Shown piece after piece: positions 28,662 through 36,362 of a stretch of 64,000 nt of DNA (its first letter is position 1; the number at the start of each line of letters is the position of its first letter). The notes under the pieces are model-generated. The model worked only from the letters and a program-made list of their open reading frames with translations, was not told the DNA's origin and searched no databases. A program made the translations under genes and the position numbers. Origin of the DNA: Halalkalibacter suaedae (GTDB lineage: Bacteria > Bacillota > Bacilli > Bacillales > Bacillaceae_D); NCBI RefSeq assembly GCF_017939705.1, contig NZ_JAGKSQ010000006.1, forward strand, positions 186,001 to 250,000. Reading direction: 5' to 3'.

Positions 28662-29495
28662 TTATTTCACCGCACTCCCTAACATACCTGCAATAAAATG
28701 TCTCTGTAGCAACAAAAAGAAGATAATAATTGGAACTGTAGCAATCGCAATACCTGACATAACTTGACCGTAATCAATCAGAGAAAAGCCGATAAGACTT
28801 GATAGAGCTACAGGAAATGTGTACATGTCTTCAGTCGAAATAGCGACAAGTGGCCACATAAAGTTATTCCATTGCATCATGAAGAGAAAGATCGCTGTCG
28901 CTGCCAAAGCCGGTTTCATTGACGGTAATACAATCTGCAAGAATATTCTTAGCTCCCCTGCCCCATCAATACGTGATGACTCCAACAATGCAGTTGGGAA
29001 GGACATGAAGTTCTGTCGCATTAAGAAGATCGCAAACGGATAACAAAGCTGTGGAACAATTAAAGCAAAATACGTATTAAGCAAATTCAAGCTAGCAAAT
29101 AGTTGAAATAGTGGAATGATGGTTGCTTGATAAGGAATCATCATCGATAGTAAAAAGGCAATGAAAATGACACGGCTACCTTTAAATTTAAATTTTGCCA
29201 AAGCATAAGCAGCGAGTGTACACACTGCCAAGGAAATTAAGACATAGGATAAAGAGACAAATAATGAGTTAAACAAAACCTTCCATATACCAATTGATTC
29301 GTTTAAGTTATTGATATTTTCTAGTAATCTCTCACCGATAACTAGTGTAGGAGGATTTGTGAACATTTTACTTGTGTCATTTGTAGCCCCTACAAACATC
29401 CAATAAAAAGGGAATATTGAAACAGCTAAAAAGAGAATTAGGAAAACATATAAGGCTATTTTCTGTACCATTTTATTTTGCTTCACGTTATTCAT
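28662..29495 (-). CDS. ABC sugar permease (GanQ/MalG-type)
   Basis: 277 residues, six membrane helices, carbohydrate uptake family 1. The conserved EAA loop reads SSRIDGAGELRIFLQIVLPSMKPAL (split by one turn; about residues 180-205), where the shared ATPase MsmX-type protein would dock. It overlaps the end of the partner permease gene by 8 bp, and its GGGGG lies inside that gene. No ATPase gene is present in the locus, as is usual for such importers in Bacillus, which share MsmX. Confidence 0.92.
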   Translation of the reverse strand: MNNVKQNKMVQKIALYVFLILFLAVSIFPFYWMFVGATNDTSKMFTNPPTLVIGERLLENINNLNESIGIWKVLFNSLFVSLSYVLISLAVCTLAAYALAKFKFKGSRVIFIAFLLSMMIPYQATIIPLFQLFASLNLLNTYFALIVPQLCYPFAIFLMRQNFMSFPTALLESSRIDGAGELRIFLQIVLPSMKPALAATAIFLFMMQWNNFMWPLVAISTEDMYTFPVALSSLIGFSLIDYGQVMSGIAIATVPIIIFFLLLQRHFIAGMLGSAVK

Positions 29496-30339
29496 CCCCC
29501 GTTACTTTAAGCTGGAAATAAGACAGGATCGCCACTAAAATTACAACAACGTAAGCAATTGCTGATGCATAACCAAAATCAAAATATTGAAAACCATTAT
29601 TGTAAATATAGAGACCTAATGTCATTGTCGCATCCGATGGACCACCATTTGTTAAGTTATACGGTTCATCAAATAATTGTAATGTTGAGATTGTTGAAAT
29701 GATTGCAGTAAATAGAATAATCGGCTTCAATTGAGGTACTGTTATATGCAAAAATTGCTTGATTTTACTAGCACCGTCCAGTGATGCAGCTTCATACATT
29801 TCACTCGGTATATTTTGCATCGCTGCTAAGTATATAACCATGTTATACCCTGTCCATCTCCAAGTCATCGCTAGCATAATCGATACTTTTGCCCAAAATG
29901 AGTCTGCTAGCCAATTGATTGGACCAATGCCTAGATAACTTAGAAACTGATTGATAATGCCTGTATCTTGTAACATAATCGAAAACAAGATTGAGTAAGC
30001 AACTAATGATGTAACTGCTGGCATGAAGAAACCAACTCGGAAAATCCCACGTAATTTTAGCAGCTGACTATTCAGTGCATTAGCTAAAACTAAGGCCAAA
30101 AACAGCATAATCGGCACTTGAACAACTAAGATAATTAATGTATTGAATAGAGCTTTGTGAAAGATTGTATCCTTGATCAAACGAATATAGTTATCGAACC
30201 CAACAAATATATAGTTTCCAGCTTCTAATGTTTGAAAGCTTAGTATTACTGAAGCCACAATTGGATAAACCGTAAAAGCCATAAACAAGGCTAATGCCGG
30301 TGCCAAAAATAAGTAGGGTGCCAATTTTGTATGAGACAT
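29488..30339 (-). CDS. ABC sugar permease (GanP/MalF-type)
   Basis: 283 residues, six membrane helices; EAA loop YEAASLDGASKIKQFLHITVPQLKP (in two halves around DGASK; about residues 180-205). It is shorter than B. subtilis GanP (about 418 residues), resembling AraP-type permeases. AGGGAGTGG precedes ATG. It forms the membrane channel with the next gene for a galacto-oligosaccharide or related sugar. Confidence 0.92.
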   Translation of the reverse strand: MSHTKLAPYLFLAPALALFMAFTVYPIVASVILSFQTLEAGNYIFVGFDNYIRLIKDTIFHKALFNTLIILVVQVPIMLFLALVLANALNSQLLKLRGIFRVGFFMPAVTSLVAYSILFSIMLQDTGIINQFLSYLGIGPINWLADSFWAKVSIMLAMTWRWTGYNMVIYLAAMQNIPSEMYEAASLDGASKIKQFLHITVPQLKPIILFTAIISTISTLQLFDEPYNLTNGGPSDATMTLGLYIYNNGFQYFDFGYASAIAYVVVILVAILSYFQLKVTGDE

Positions 30340-30391
30340 CTATGTCCACTCCCTTATATGTCACTCACTATAGTCTATTTAAAAGGAATAA

Positions 30392-30423
30392 TCTTACAGG
30401 CGGTTCTTATTTCACCTGTAAGA
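30392..30423 (-). terminator. Intra-operon hairpin after the sugar-binding protein gene
   Basis: Arms TCTTACAGG and CCTGTAAGA without a good U-run. The position between a binding-protein gene and its permeases is typical of hairpins that stabilise the upstream mRNA and lower permease expression. Confidence 0.65.
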
Positions 30424-30466
30424 TTATAGATCTAGAGACGTTAATGTACTACAGACTATTCATTCT

Positions 30467-31762
30467 CTATTGAAGCCTGTTCTCAATTCTTCCTTGTGCA
30501 CCCTCGACAGCTTCTTGTGGATCAGCTCCCTGAACAACTTCAGCCTGAACTTTGATCGCTTCATCACGTGCAATTTGGTCATTTTCTGTATAGAGAACAG
30601 ATGGAATTTGAGTCATTTGATCTGCAAAGAATTCCCATACTGGTTCATTTCCGAAATACTCTAGCTCCTCAGAGAATAATTCAGATTCATAAACTGGTAA
30701 ATAACTTGGGAATAATCCACCATCCATTGCTAGCTCTTGCGTTTCAAAATCAGTAGCAAAGAATTCTAAGAAATCATAAACAGCTTGCTTATTTTCGCTA
30801 CTTTCAAAAATAGTAAATGAGCTACCACCTTGGTTTGCCGAACGACTGTCGTTTCCTTCAAATTGTGGCAATGGCATAACTCCCCAATTGCCAGCTTGAT
30901 CCGGTACCGACTGTTGTAAAGTACCTACTAGCCAACCACCAGCAATTGCTGTTGCTGTTTGGCTCTCTGATAGTGAAGTTACCCACGCATCCCAACCAGG
31001 TGTACCAAGTAGAATATCCGCGTCTGCCATTTGCTTGAATGCATTAGCAGTATTAACAGAAGCTTCTGTGTCCATATTGCTTTCACCTTCAGCAGAAAAG
31101 TATCCTAAACCTTGCTGACTCAAGAAAATTGTATAAACAGTTGAATCATTTGAGTCATAACTTAACATATTTGCACCAGTTGCTTCTTTGACTTTTATAC
31201 CAGCTTCAATATAATCATCCCACGTATTAATATCTTCAGCATTAACACCAGCTTCTTCGAAAAGATCTGTACGATAAAAGACTCCTACAGGACCCGCATC
31301 AAACGGGATTGCGTAAACGCTACCATCATAAGAAACGCTATTAACCTTATATTCAGGAAAGTCACTTGTAAATTCACTAAATCCCATCTCACCTACATTA
31401 ACAAACTGATCGGGAAAGTTAGTTACATAACCAGTCACACCATCATCTACTAACAAAGCTGCATCTGGTAAACCTTGACCACCAGCTTGTAAACCGGTTG
31501 TCACTTTTGAACGGATATCATTATTATTCATTTCTTCAACATTAACTGTTAGATTGGGATTTTGTTCTTTGTAGGCTGCGGCAGCCTCTTCAAGTACAGG
31601 AACATTAATATTAGTCGCCCAGATCGACACCTCTACACTTTCGTCTGAAGAACCACCATCATCTGTTCCTCCATTGCCATTACTTTCTTCACCAGTACTT
31701 GAACACCCTACCATTATTAATGCAAAAACCATTAGACTTAAAAAGAATAAAGCCTTTTTCAT
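30467..31762 (-). CDS. Sugar-binding lipoprotein of ABC importer (GanS-like)
   Basis: Extracytoplasmic solute-binding protein, 431 residues, family 1. Signal peptide KKALFFLSLMVFALIMVGC with lipobox VGCS; then a Gly/Ser/Asp-rich linker (about 24-42) and the two-lobe binding domain (VSIWATNINVPVLEEAAAAYKEQNP at its start). GGGAGGG is well spaced before ATG. First gene of the import operon; a cre-like box lies about 85 bp upstream. The substrate is inferred as galacto-oligosaccharide from the flanking galactan enzymes. Confidence 0.92.
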   Translation of the reverse strand: MKKALFFLSLMVFALIMVGCSSTGEESNGNGGTDDGGSSDESVEVSIWATNINVPVLEEAAAAYKEQNPNLTVNVEEMNNNDIRSKVTTGLQAGGQGLPDAALLVDDGVTGYVTNFPDQFVNVGEMGFSEFTSDFPEYKVNSVSYDGSVYAIPFDAGPVGVFYRTDLFEEAGVNAEDINTWDDYIEAGIKVKEATGANMLSYDSNDSTVYTIFLSQQGLGYFSAEGESNMDTEASVNTANAFKQMADADILLGTPGWDAWVTSLSESQTATAIAGGWLVGTLQQSVPDQAGNWGVMPLPQFEGNDSRSANQGGSSFTIFESSENKQAVYDFLEFFATDFETQELAMDGGLFPSYLPVYESELFSEELEYFGNEPVWEFFADQMTQIPSVLYTENDQIARDEAIKVQAEVVQGADPQEAVEGAQGRIENRLQ

Positions 31763-31845
31763 CGTTAACCCTCCCTATTCTATACGATAATATGAAACTC
31801 ACGATGATATTTTTAAATTAATTTAATTATCACCTTACATGAATT

Positions 31846-31859
31846 ATATAACGCTTTCA
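31846..31859 (-). promoter_or_regulatory. cre-like box upstream of the importer operon
   Basis: TGAAAGCGTTATAT matches the CcpA consensus TGWAANCGNTNWCA at 12 of 14 positions (last two differ). The same core stands upstream of ganB. Confidence 0.6.
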
Positions 31860-32052
31860 TTACCTATAATATATAATATTTTTAAAATGAAATATGAAAA
31901 TCTGAAAGTGAAATAAGCTTGATTCATTCTAAAATGTAGTTAATTCATTATCTAAGATGAATTTTTTCTCCTCTTCACAAAGGGATCTCTTATGTTGATG
32001 ATGTTTATCAAACTGCACCTTGATTTTATTGCCTTCAATCATAAAAAGGCCT

Positions 32053-32256
32053 GAGACAAAAGTGATTTAACTAATAGAACATCCAAAAAATAGTAGTTGG
32101 CGGATGTAAACCGCTCCTGAAATATACTACGCTTTCCGCGGGAAGCCGCTGAGCCTCCTCGAGCTTTGGCTTTTTCATCCCGCAGGAGTCTACGTCTATT
32201 TCATCCGCTACATAATTGCCTTGTAAGTGATTTTAGTTAGACACTTTATTTATGCC
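32053..32256 (+). repeat. Dispersed intergenic element, copy B (empty site)
   Basis: Short form, about 204 bp, of the element at 11641 and 34905. At 32171-32178 it has TTTTTCAT once, exactly where the other copies carry the 174-bp insertion between duplicated 8-bp sites. Confidence 0.9.
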
Positions 32257-32274
32257 CCCGCCTCATGCTCCTTA

Positions 32275-32313
32275 CAAAAAAACACAAGGTCCTCCTATAA
32301 GGGAACCTTGTGC
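32275..32313 (-). terminator. Terminator of ganB
   Basis: Arms CACAAGGT and ACCTTGTG enclosing CCTCCTATAAGGGA, with a U-run on the minus strand, 25 bp after the stop. Confidence 0.88.
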
Positions 32314-32337
32314 TTTTATACTCATTTATCACTTCCA

Positions 32338-33906
32338 CTAATTTTTGTAAAATTCTACATCATCCACATTGATCCAATTCCCTGCATTTGCATCAGTCCA
32401 GAATCCAATTTCTGCTTGCCCATTTGTCACATTAATATCTGTTATAGTAATTTGCGTCCATGAATTGGTTACAGGGATCGCACTATTTTTTTCTGATCCA
32501 CCAAAATTCTTAACATACATTTGACTAGTATTGAAGCCACCACTACTCTTAACCCATGCTTTCATAGTATATAGCCCATTAGTAAGACCTGTTTTCAACT
32601 GATACGTACTAAGCTGATACGCACTATTTTTCCAATGAGCAAGCCGGTAATCCCCTGTATAGCCACCAGCTTCAGTATAATTTGCATCATTATTTGAATT
32701 TGACCAAGTTGTCCAACCTGTAGGATTTTGTGTATCTGCATCAGATTCAAAACCAGCGTTTATTACGAGATTAGTTCCACCTGTTCCACCACTAGAATCT
32801 CCATCGGATGATGCATCACTGAAAGCGTCTATAGCAGTGGTGTATTGTAAAACATTTGGAGCTACCTCTCTAGTAGCACCTACTAGGTAGCCATCTGGAA
32901 GAACACTCGAATGTCCTTCAGGCTCCCAATAAAATACTCCAGTTCCCATTCCATTCGGTACCGCTTTCACAACATTGATCGTATCGTAAATCGTCCAATA
33001 CGTATCTTTAGGATTGCTTTCGTCTCCACCTACTTCAACGACCATTACTTCCTTATTATATCGTGAAGCCATGTCATTTAAGTTATACGATAAGTCATCA
33101 GTAAGCTCCCAGTAAGGCTGACCTTCCCAATATGGGTAGAATGATACCCCAATTACGTCTGTCTTACCACCATTATTAAAGAAATTGTCAAACCACCATC
33201 TAAATAGACTGTTATCATCTCCATGAGCCAAATGAGTGACAACCTTGGAAGATGGACTAACATCTTTTACAGCGTCATAGCCTTCATTTAGGAATGCTGT
33301 TAAGGCATTAAAATTATCAGTACTACCATTAGGTAGCATGATACCCGAGTTAATCTCATTTCCAACTTGGACCCAATCAGGTGTGATACCATTGTTTCTC
33401 AATTCATTCATCACATCGTACGTATGATTATATACTGCTGTTTGCAACTGATTATTATTGTAATTACTCCAAGCAGAAGGTTTAATCTGATGACCAGGAT
33501 CTGCGAACACATCACTATAATGGAAATCAACCATAATACTCATTCCCATATCATTTGCTCGTTGTGCCGCTGCGAGGACCCCCGCCTTATCACTATAACC
33601 AAGCATAGTCCAAGTTGTCCCATCTTTGTTCCAATAATAATCACTAGGAGGATCAACAAATACTCTTAATCTAACGGAATTAATTCCGTGGTCTTTAAGG
33701 ATTTGAAGAGGATCTTCAGGTTGTCCATTGTCATCTACCCACCTTACACCCTCATCTTCCAATTGCTTCATCCAACCGATATCTGCTCCATAAGCAAAAG
33801 AAGGTGCGGCTTCTGCTTTTTGAATACCATCACCCACTGTAGGCGATAAAAAGATGACAAAGGATAATGCTACGATACATAGATTTCTCACAAGATTATT
33901 CCTCAA
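32338..33906 (-). CDS. ganB: Secreted endo-beta-1,4-galactanase, GH53 with CBM61-like module
   Basis: Cleaves beta-1,4-galactan side chains of pectin outside the cell. 522 residues: signal peptide (about 1-34, ending AEAAPS), GH53 catalytic domain (about 36-375) with acid/base Glu184 in VQVGNEINSG and nucleophile Glu291 in MVVEVGGDES, then a Ser/Gly linker (SSDGDSSGGTGG) and a C-terminal beta-sandwich (about 385-522) beginning NLVINAGFESD, which resembles CBM61, the galactan-binding family known from other GH53 enzymes. B. subtilis GanB has no such module as I recall. TTG start with GGAGGAG eight bases upstream. A cre-like box lies just upstream. Confidence 0.93.
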   Translation of the reverse strand: MRNNLVRNLCIVALSFVIFLSPTVGDGIQKAEAAPSFAYGADIGWMKQLEDEGVRWVDDNGQPEDPLQILKDHGINSVRLRVFVDPPSDYYWNKDGTTWTMLGYSDKAGVLAAAQRANDMGMSIMVDFHYSDVFADPGHQIKPSAWSNYNNNQLQTAVYNHTYDVMNELRNNGITPDWVQVGNEINSGIMLPNGSTDNFNALTAFLNEGYDAVKDVSPSSKVVTHLAHGDDNSLFRWWFDNFFNNGGKTDVIGVSFYPYWEGQPYWELTDDLSYNLNDMASRYNKEVMVVEVGGDESNPKDTYWTIYDTINVVKAVPNGMGTGVFYWEPEGHSSVLPDGYLVGATREVAPNVLQYTTAIDAFSDASSDGDSSGGTGGTNLVINAGFESDADTQNPTGWTTWSNSNNDANYTEAGGYTGDYRLAHWKNSAYQLSTYQLKTGLTNGLYTMKAWVKSSGGFNTSQMYVKNFGGSEKNSAIPVTNSWTQITITDINVTNGQAEIGFWTDANAGNWINVDDVEFYKN

Positions 33907-33951
33907 TATTATTCTCCTCCTCTTTATAATATAATTTTGTTCAGATTAATT

Positions 33952-33965
33952 ATAAAACGCTTTCA
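33952..33965 (-). promoter_or_regulatory. cre-like box upstream of ganB
   Basis: TGAAAGCGTTTTAT, 12 of 14 matches to the CcpA consensus, about 50 bp upstream of the start. Almost identical to the box before the importer operon. Confidence 0.6.
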
Positions 33966-34033
33966 TTTTATGTTCATATAAGAATATTGAATTTTTCATA
34001 TGAGATATTGAAACCCAAAATATTCTTGTCCAA

Positions 34034-34069
34034 ACAAAAAAGCCACCGAATTCATTCTCGGTAAGCTTT
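34034..34069 (-). terminator. Terminator of the 34094-34465 gene
   Basis: Imperfect hairpin AAGCTTACCGA...TCGGTGGCTT followed by a U-run on the minus strand. Confidence 0.78.
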
Positions 34070-34093
34070 ACTTTTCCTATGTGTAAGAAATGG

Positions 34094-34465
34094 TCAGTTA
34101 TCATACAAAGTAAGATGTTCTTCAATATCTGGATTCTCTAAGATTCTTTTCATTTGTATGATCTTCAAATTATTTACACTATTACACTGCTTTAGATGAC
34201 GTCGCAAAAATGGATTAATATCCTCAATATATTGTTCTACTTTCTTTTCCTTTGAAACCTCTGGTAAATTAATTAATAGTCTCCCATACACCACGACTTC
34301 ATGAGATCCATTATCTGTATTTCTTTTAGGCGGACTAATATTATTTATTTCAAGAGCCTTTATATCACTTTGTGTTGCTAACAATAGATTTTCTACTGTT
34401 GTTTTATAGTTACTAGTTGAATCAACTCGAAAAGTAATATCTGCGTACGTTATAACTTCTATCAT
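34094..34465 (-). CDS. Hypothetical protein, 123 residues
   Basis: Soluble protein without signal or membrane segment: a beta-rich N-terminal half (IEVITYADITFRVDS, EVVVYGRLLINLPEV) and a helical C-terminal half (VEQYIEDINPFLRRHLKQC). ATG 34465 is preferred because GGAGG lies 8 bases upstream; an ATG at 34480 contains that ribosome binding site. The 8-bp palindrome GTTATAAC occurs at 34449-34456 and 34467-34474, on both sides of the start codon. No family recognised. Confidence 0.62.
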   Translation of the reverse strand: MIEVITYADITFRVDSTSNYKTTVENLLLATQSDIKALEINNISPPKRNTDNGSHEVVVYGRLLINLPEVSKEKKVEQYIEDINPFLRRHLKQCNSVNNLKIIQMKRILENPDIEEHLTLYDN

Positions 34466-34480
34466 GGTTATAACCTCCAT

Positions 34481-34904
34481 TATTCAAATTACTTTGCTCT
34501 TCAAACCCTATACAATACCAACCAATTAATTAGTACTATTAGCTTATATATTAACAACAATGAGATACCTTTAACAAGTAAACTTATTAACAACTGCCCA
34601 ACATAAAAGAATCCCCTGAAATCTCATAGACTTTCGATGACTCATACCTTGAATAGATTCTACATTACTCCTAATAGATTTATGAATTGTAAATAATGAT
34701 CAAACACCAATAATAACAAACGCTTACATTTCAACCTGAGGAATATTCTAGTAGCAAAAACTTAGTGCTCTAATTTTATCATATTTTCGAATAGTCTATC
34801 CTAATTTCTAATAGAATCCTTAAACAGCCGACAATCTAAAAAAAGAACTTTGTTGAAGATTAAATGGTCTATAGAAATAGTGCTGTATACGTTAAATAAG
34901 ACTA
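34481..34904. other. AT-rich intergenic stretch
   Basis: No open frame with a ribosome binding site, no strong hairpin and no repeat recognised. Confidence 0.5.
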
Positions 34905-35311
34905 GGACAAAAGTGATTTAACTAATAGAAAATCCGAACAATGATAATTGGCGGACGTAAACCGCTCCTGAAATATACTACGCTTTCCGCGGGAAGCCGG
35001 TGAGCCTACTACGCCTGTGGGGTCTCACCCTTGGCTTTTTGATGAGGCCACTGAAAAAGGCGTGATTTCCACCTTTTTTAGTGGCCTTTAAGCAATGAGC
35101 GAAACCTTTGCATTCTCTTAGGCCTTGCTATGAGTGGGTTTCTCATAGAAGGCGTGCAACGTGTGGAGCCATTGCTGCTTCCTCGAATCTGCTAAAAGTG
35201 ACTTTTTCAGTGGCCTCTTTTTGATCCCGCAGGAGTCTCCGTATATTTCATCCGCTACGTAATTGCTTTGTTCGGTATTTCAGTTAGACACTTTTTTTAA
35301 GTTCTAGTTCC
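34905..35311 (+). repeat. Dispersed intergenic element, copy C (carries inner insertion)
   Basis: Long form, same orientation as copies A and B in its outer parts (GGACAAAAGTGATTTAACT ... GTTAGACACTTTT). The middle is the 174-bp inner element in the orientation opposite to copy A. Confidence 0.9.
35044..35217 (-). mobile_element. 174-bp MITE-like insertion inside copy C, inverted
   Basis: Same length and ends (GAGGCCACTGAAAAAG...CTTTTTCAGTGGCCTC) as 11785-11958 but reverse-complemented. It is flanked by an 8-bp direct repeat TTTTTGAT at 35036-35043 and 35218-35225, whose sequence differs from the duplication in copy A. Confidence 0.85.
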
Positions 35312-35371
35312 AGCCCTCTAATATATAATTATGAAATAGATCATTTAGATCACTCTTCTACTCTCATAAAT

Positions 35372-36217
35372 TTATCCAATCACTCCACCATGCATTGAGA
35401 ACATATAGAAATCCTCTTCATCGGTCAAAGTCCAACCATCAAAAAAGGAACTCGCATGAAACACATCTAAAAAGAGATCGTCACATTGTACGATTAAAAA
35501 GGGACATTGCTCGAATAACTGAACATCTTCAATCGTTTTACCGACCAATAATTCTTTGACCGTTTTCCATTGCCCTTGGTTAGATTGGATATCTGTTCCC
35601 CCAAATAATATGACATCAGCATTTCGGATTCGCCATGGGCATTCAATGGTGATTGACCCTTTTTCAAATTGAATAATCAAATGAATTTCCGTATCAATTG
35701 CCGTAATCTGCTGACCAATAAAATCCTTAAAGGTAACCTTACTACCTTTCGAATGCCAGGTCCTACGTGCATGTCCAATAATCATTTCATTGATCTTGGC
35801 CATCGTATAGCCATAATGATTATCACCATCCTGAAAATCATCTATCATATCACTTAGCTCTTGCCAATTCATCTGTTCTTCAACTAACTCATATTCGATT
35901 GCAAAGTGATAAATCTCTTGCACAATGAGCATAGCATTCTCACTAGGAAGTAATAATTGTGCATGTAGTCGTTTAAAATGATCATCTAGGCACTCTTCTT
36001 TAGAAGGTGGAGTCATTTGGATGCTTTTCATCGCCTCAGCAAACATCGCTTCAATTTCAAATAGATTTAACTGCTCACCCATGCCCATACTAGCTAACTT
36101 CTTAATTTCAAGTACATCCAGATATAAACAATGATTTGCCCACTCCACATAATCTGCTACCTGGACTGTATTCGTATATCTCTTGTAATATAACTCTAAC
36201 AAATCTATAGTAGACAC
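35372..36217 (-). CDS. Hypothetical two-part cytoplasmic protein
   Basis: 281 residues, no signal or membrane helix. The N-terminal 140 residues are helical and acidic; the C-terminal part from about 160 (FIGQQITAIDTEIHLIIQFEKGSITIECPWRIRNAD) is a beta-domain resembling DUF6188-type small domains, some of which accompany toxin-immunity proteins. No toxin neighbour is seen, so no role is claimed. GTG 36217 lies directly after GGGAGG, an unusually short spacing; TTG 36202 is an alternative. Confidence 0.6.
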   Translation of the reverse strand: MSTIDLLELYYKRYTNTVQVADYVEWANHCLYLDVLEIKKLASMGMGEQLNLFEIEAMFAEAMKSIQMTPPSKEECLDDHFKRLHAQLLLPSENAMLIVQEIYHFAIEYELVEEQMNWQELSDMIDDFQDGDNHYGYTMAKINEMIIGHARRTWHSKGSKVTFKDFIGQQITAIDTEIHLIIQFEKGSITIECPWRIRNADVILFGGTDIQSNQGQWKTVKELLVGKTIEDVQLFEQCPFLIVQCDDLFLDVFHASSFFDGWTLTDEEDFYMFSMHGGVIG

Positions 36218-36304
36218 CTCCCATACTGCTTTAATTCAAACGAGGACTTCCTTATCATAAACTATTTTTATGAACTTTTTGGATTAAACGATAATGTTTA
36301 CAAC

Positions 36305-36352
36305 AAAAAAAGCTGCCAACTATATGCTAATAGCAAATACAGTCGACAACTT
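36305..36352 (-). terminator. Terminator of the pectate lyase gene
   Basis: Long imperfect stem with GU pairs (TGTCGACT against AGTTGGCA, inner TGCT/AGCA), then seven U on the minus strand. Confidence 0.8.
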
Positions 36353-36362
36353 CCCACAAATA

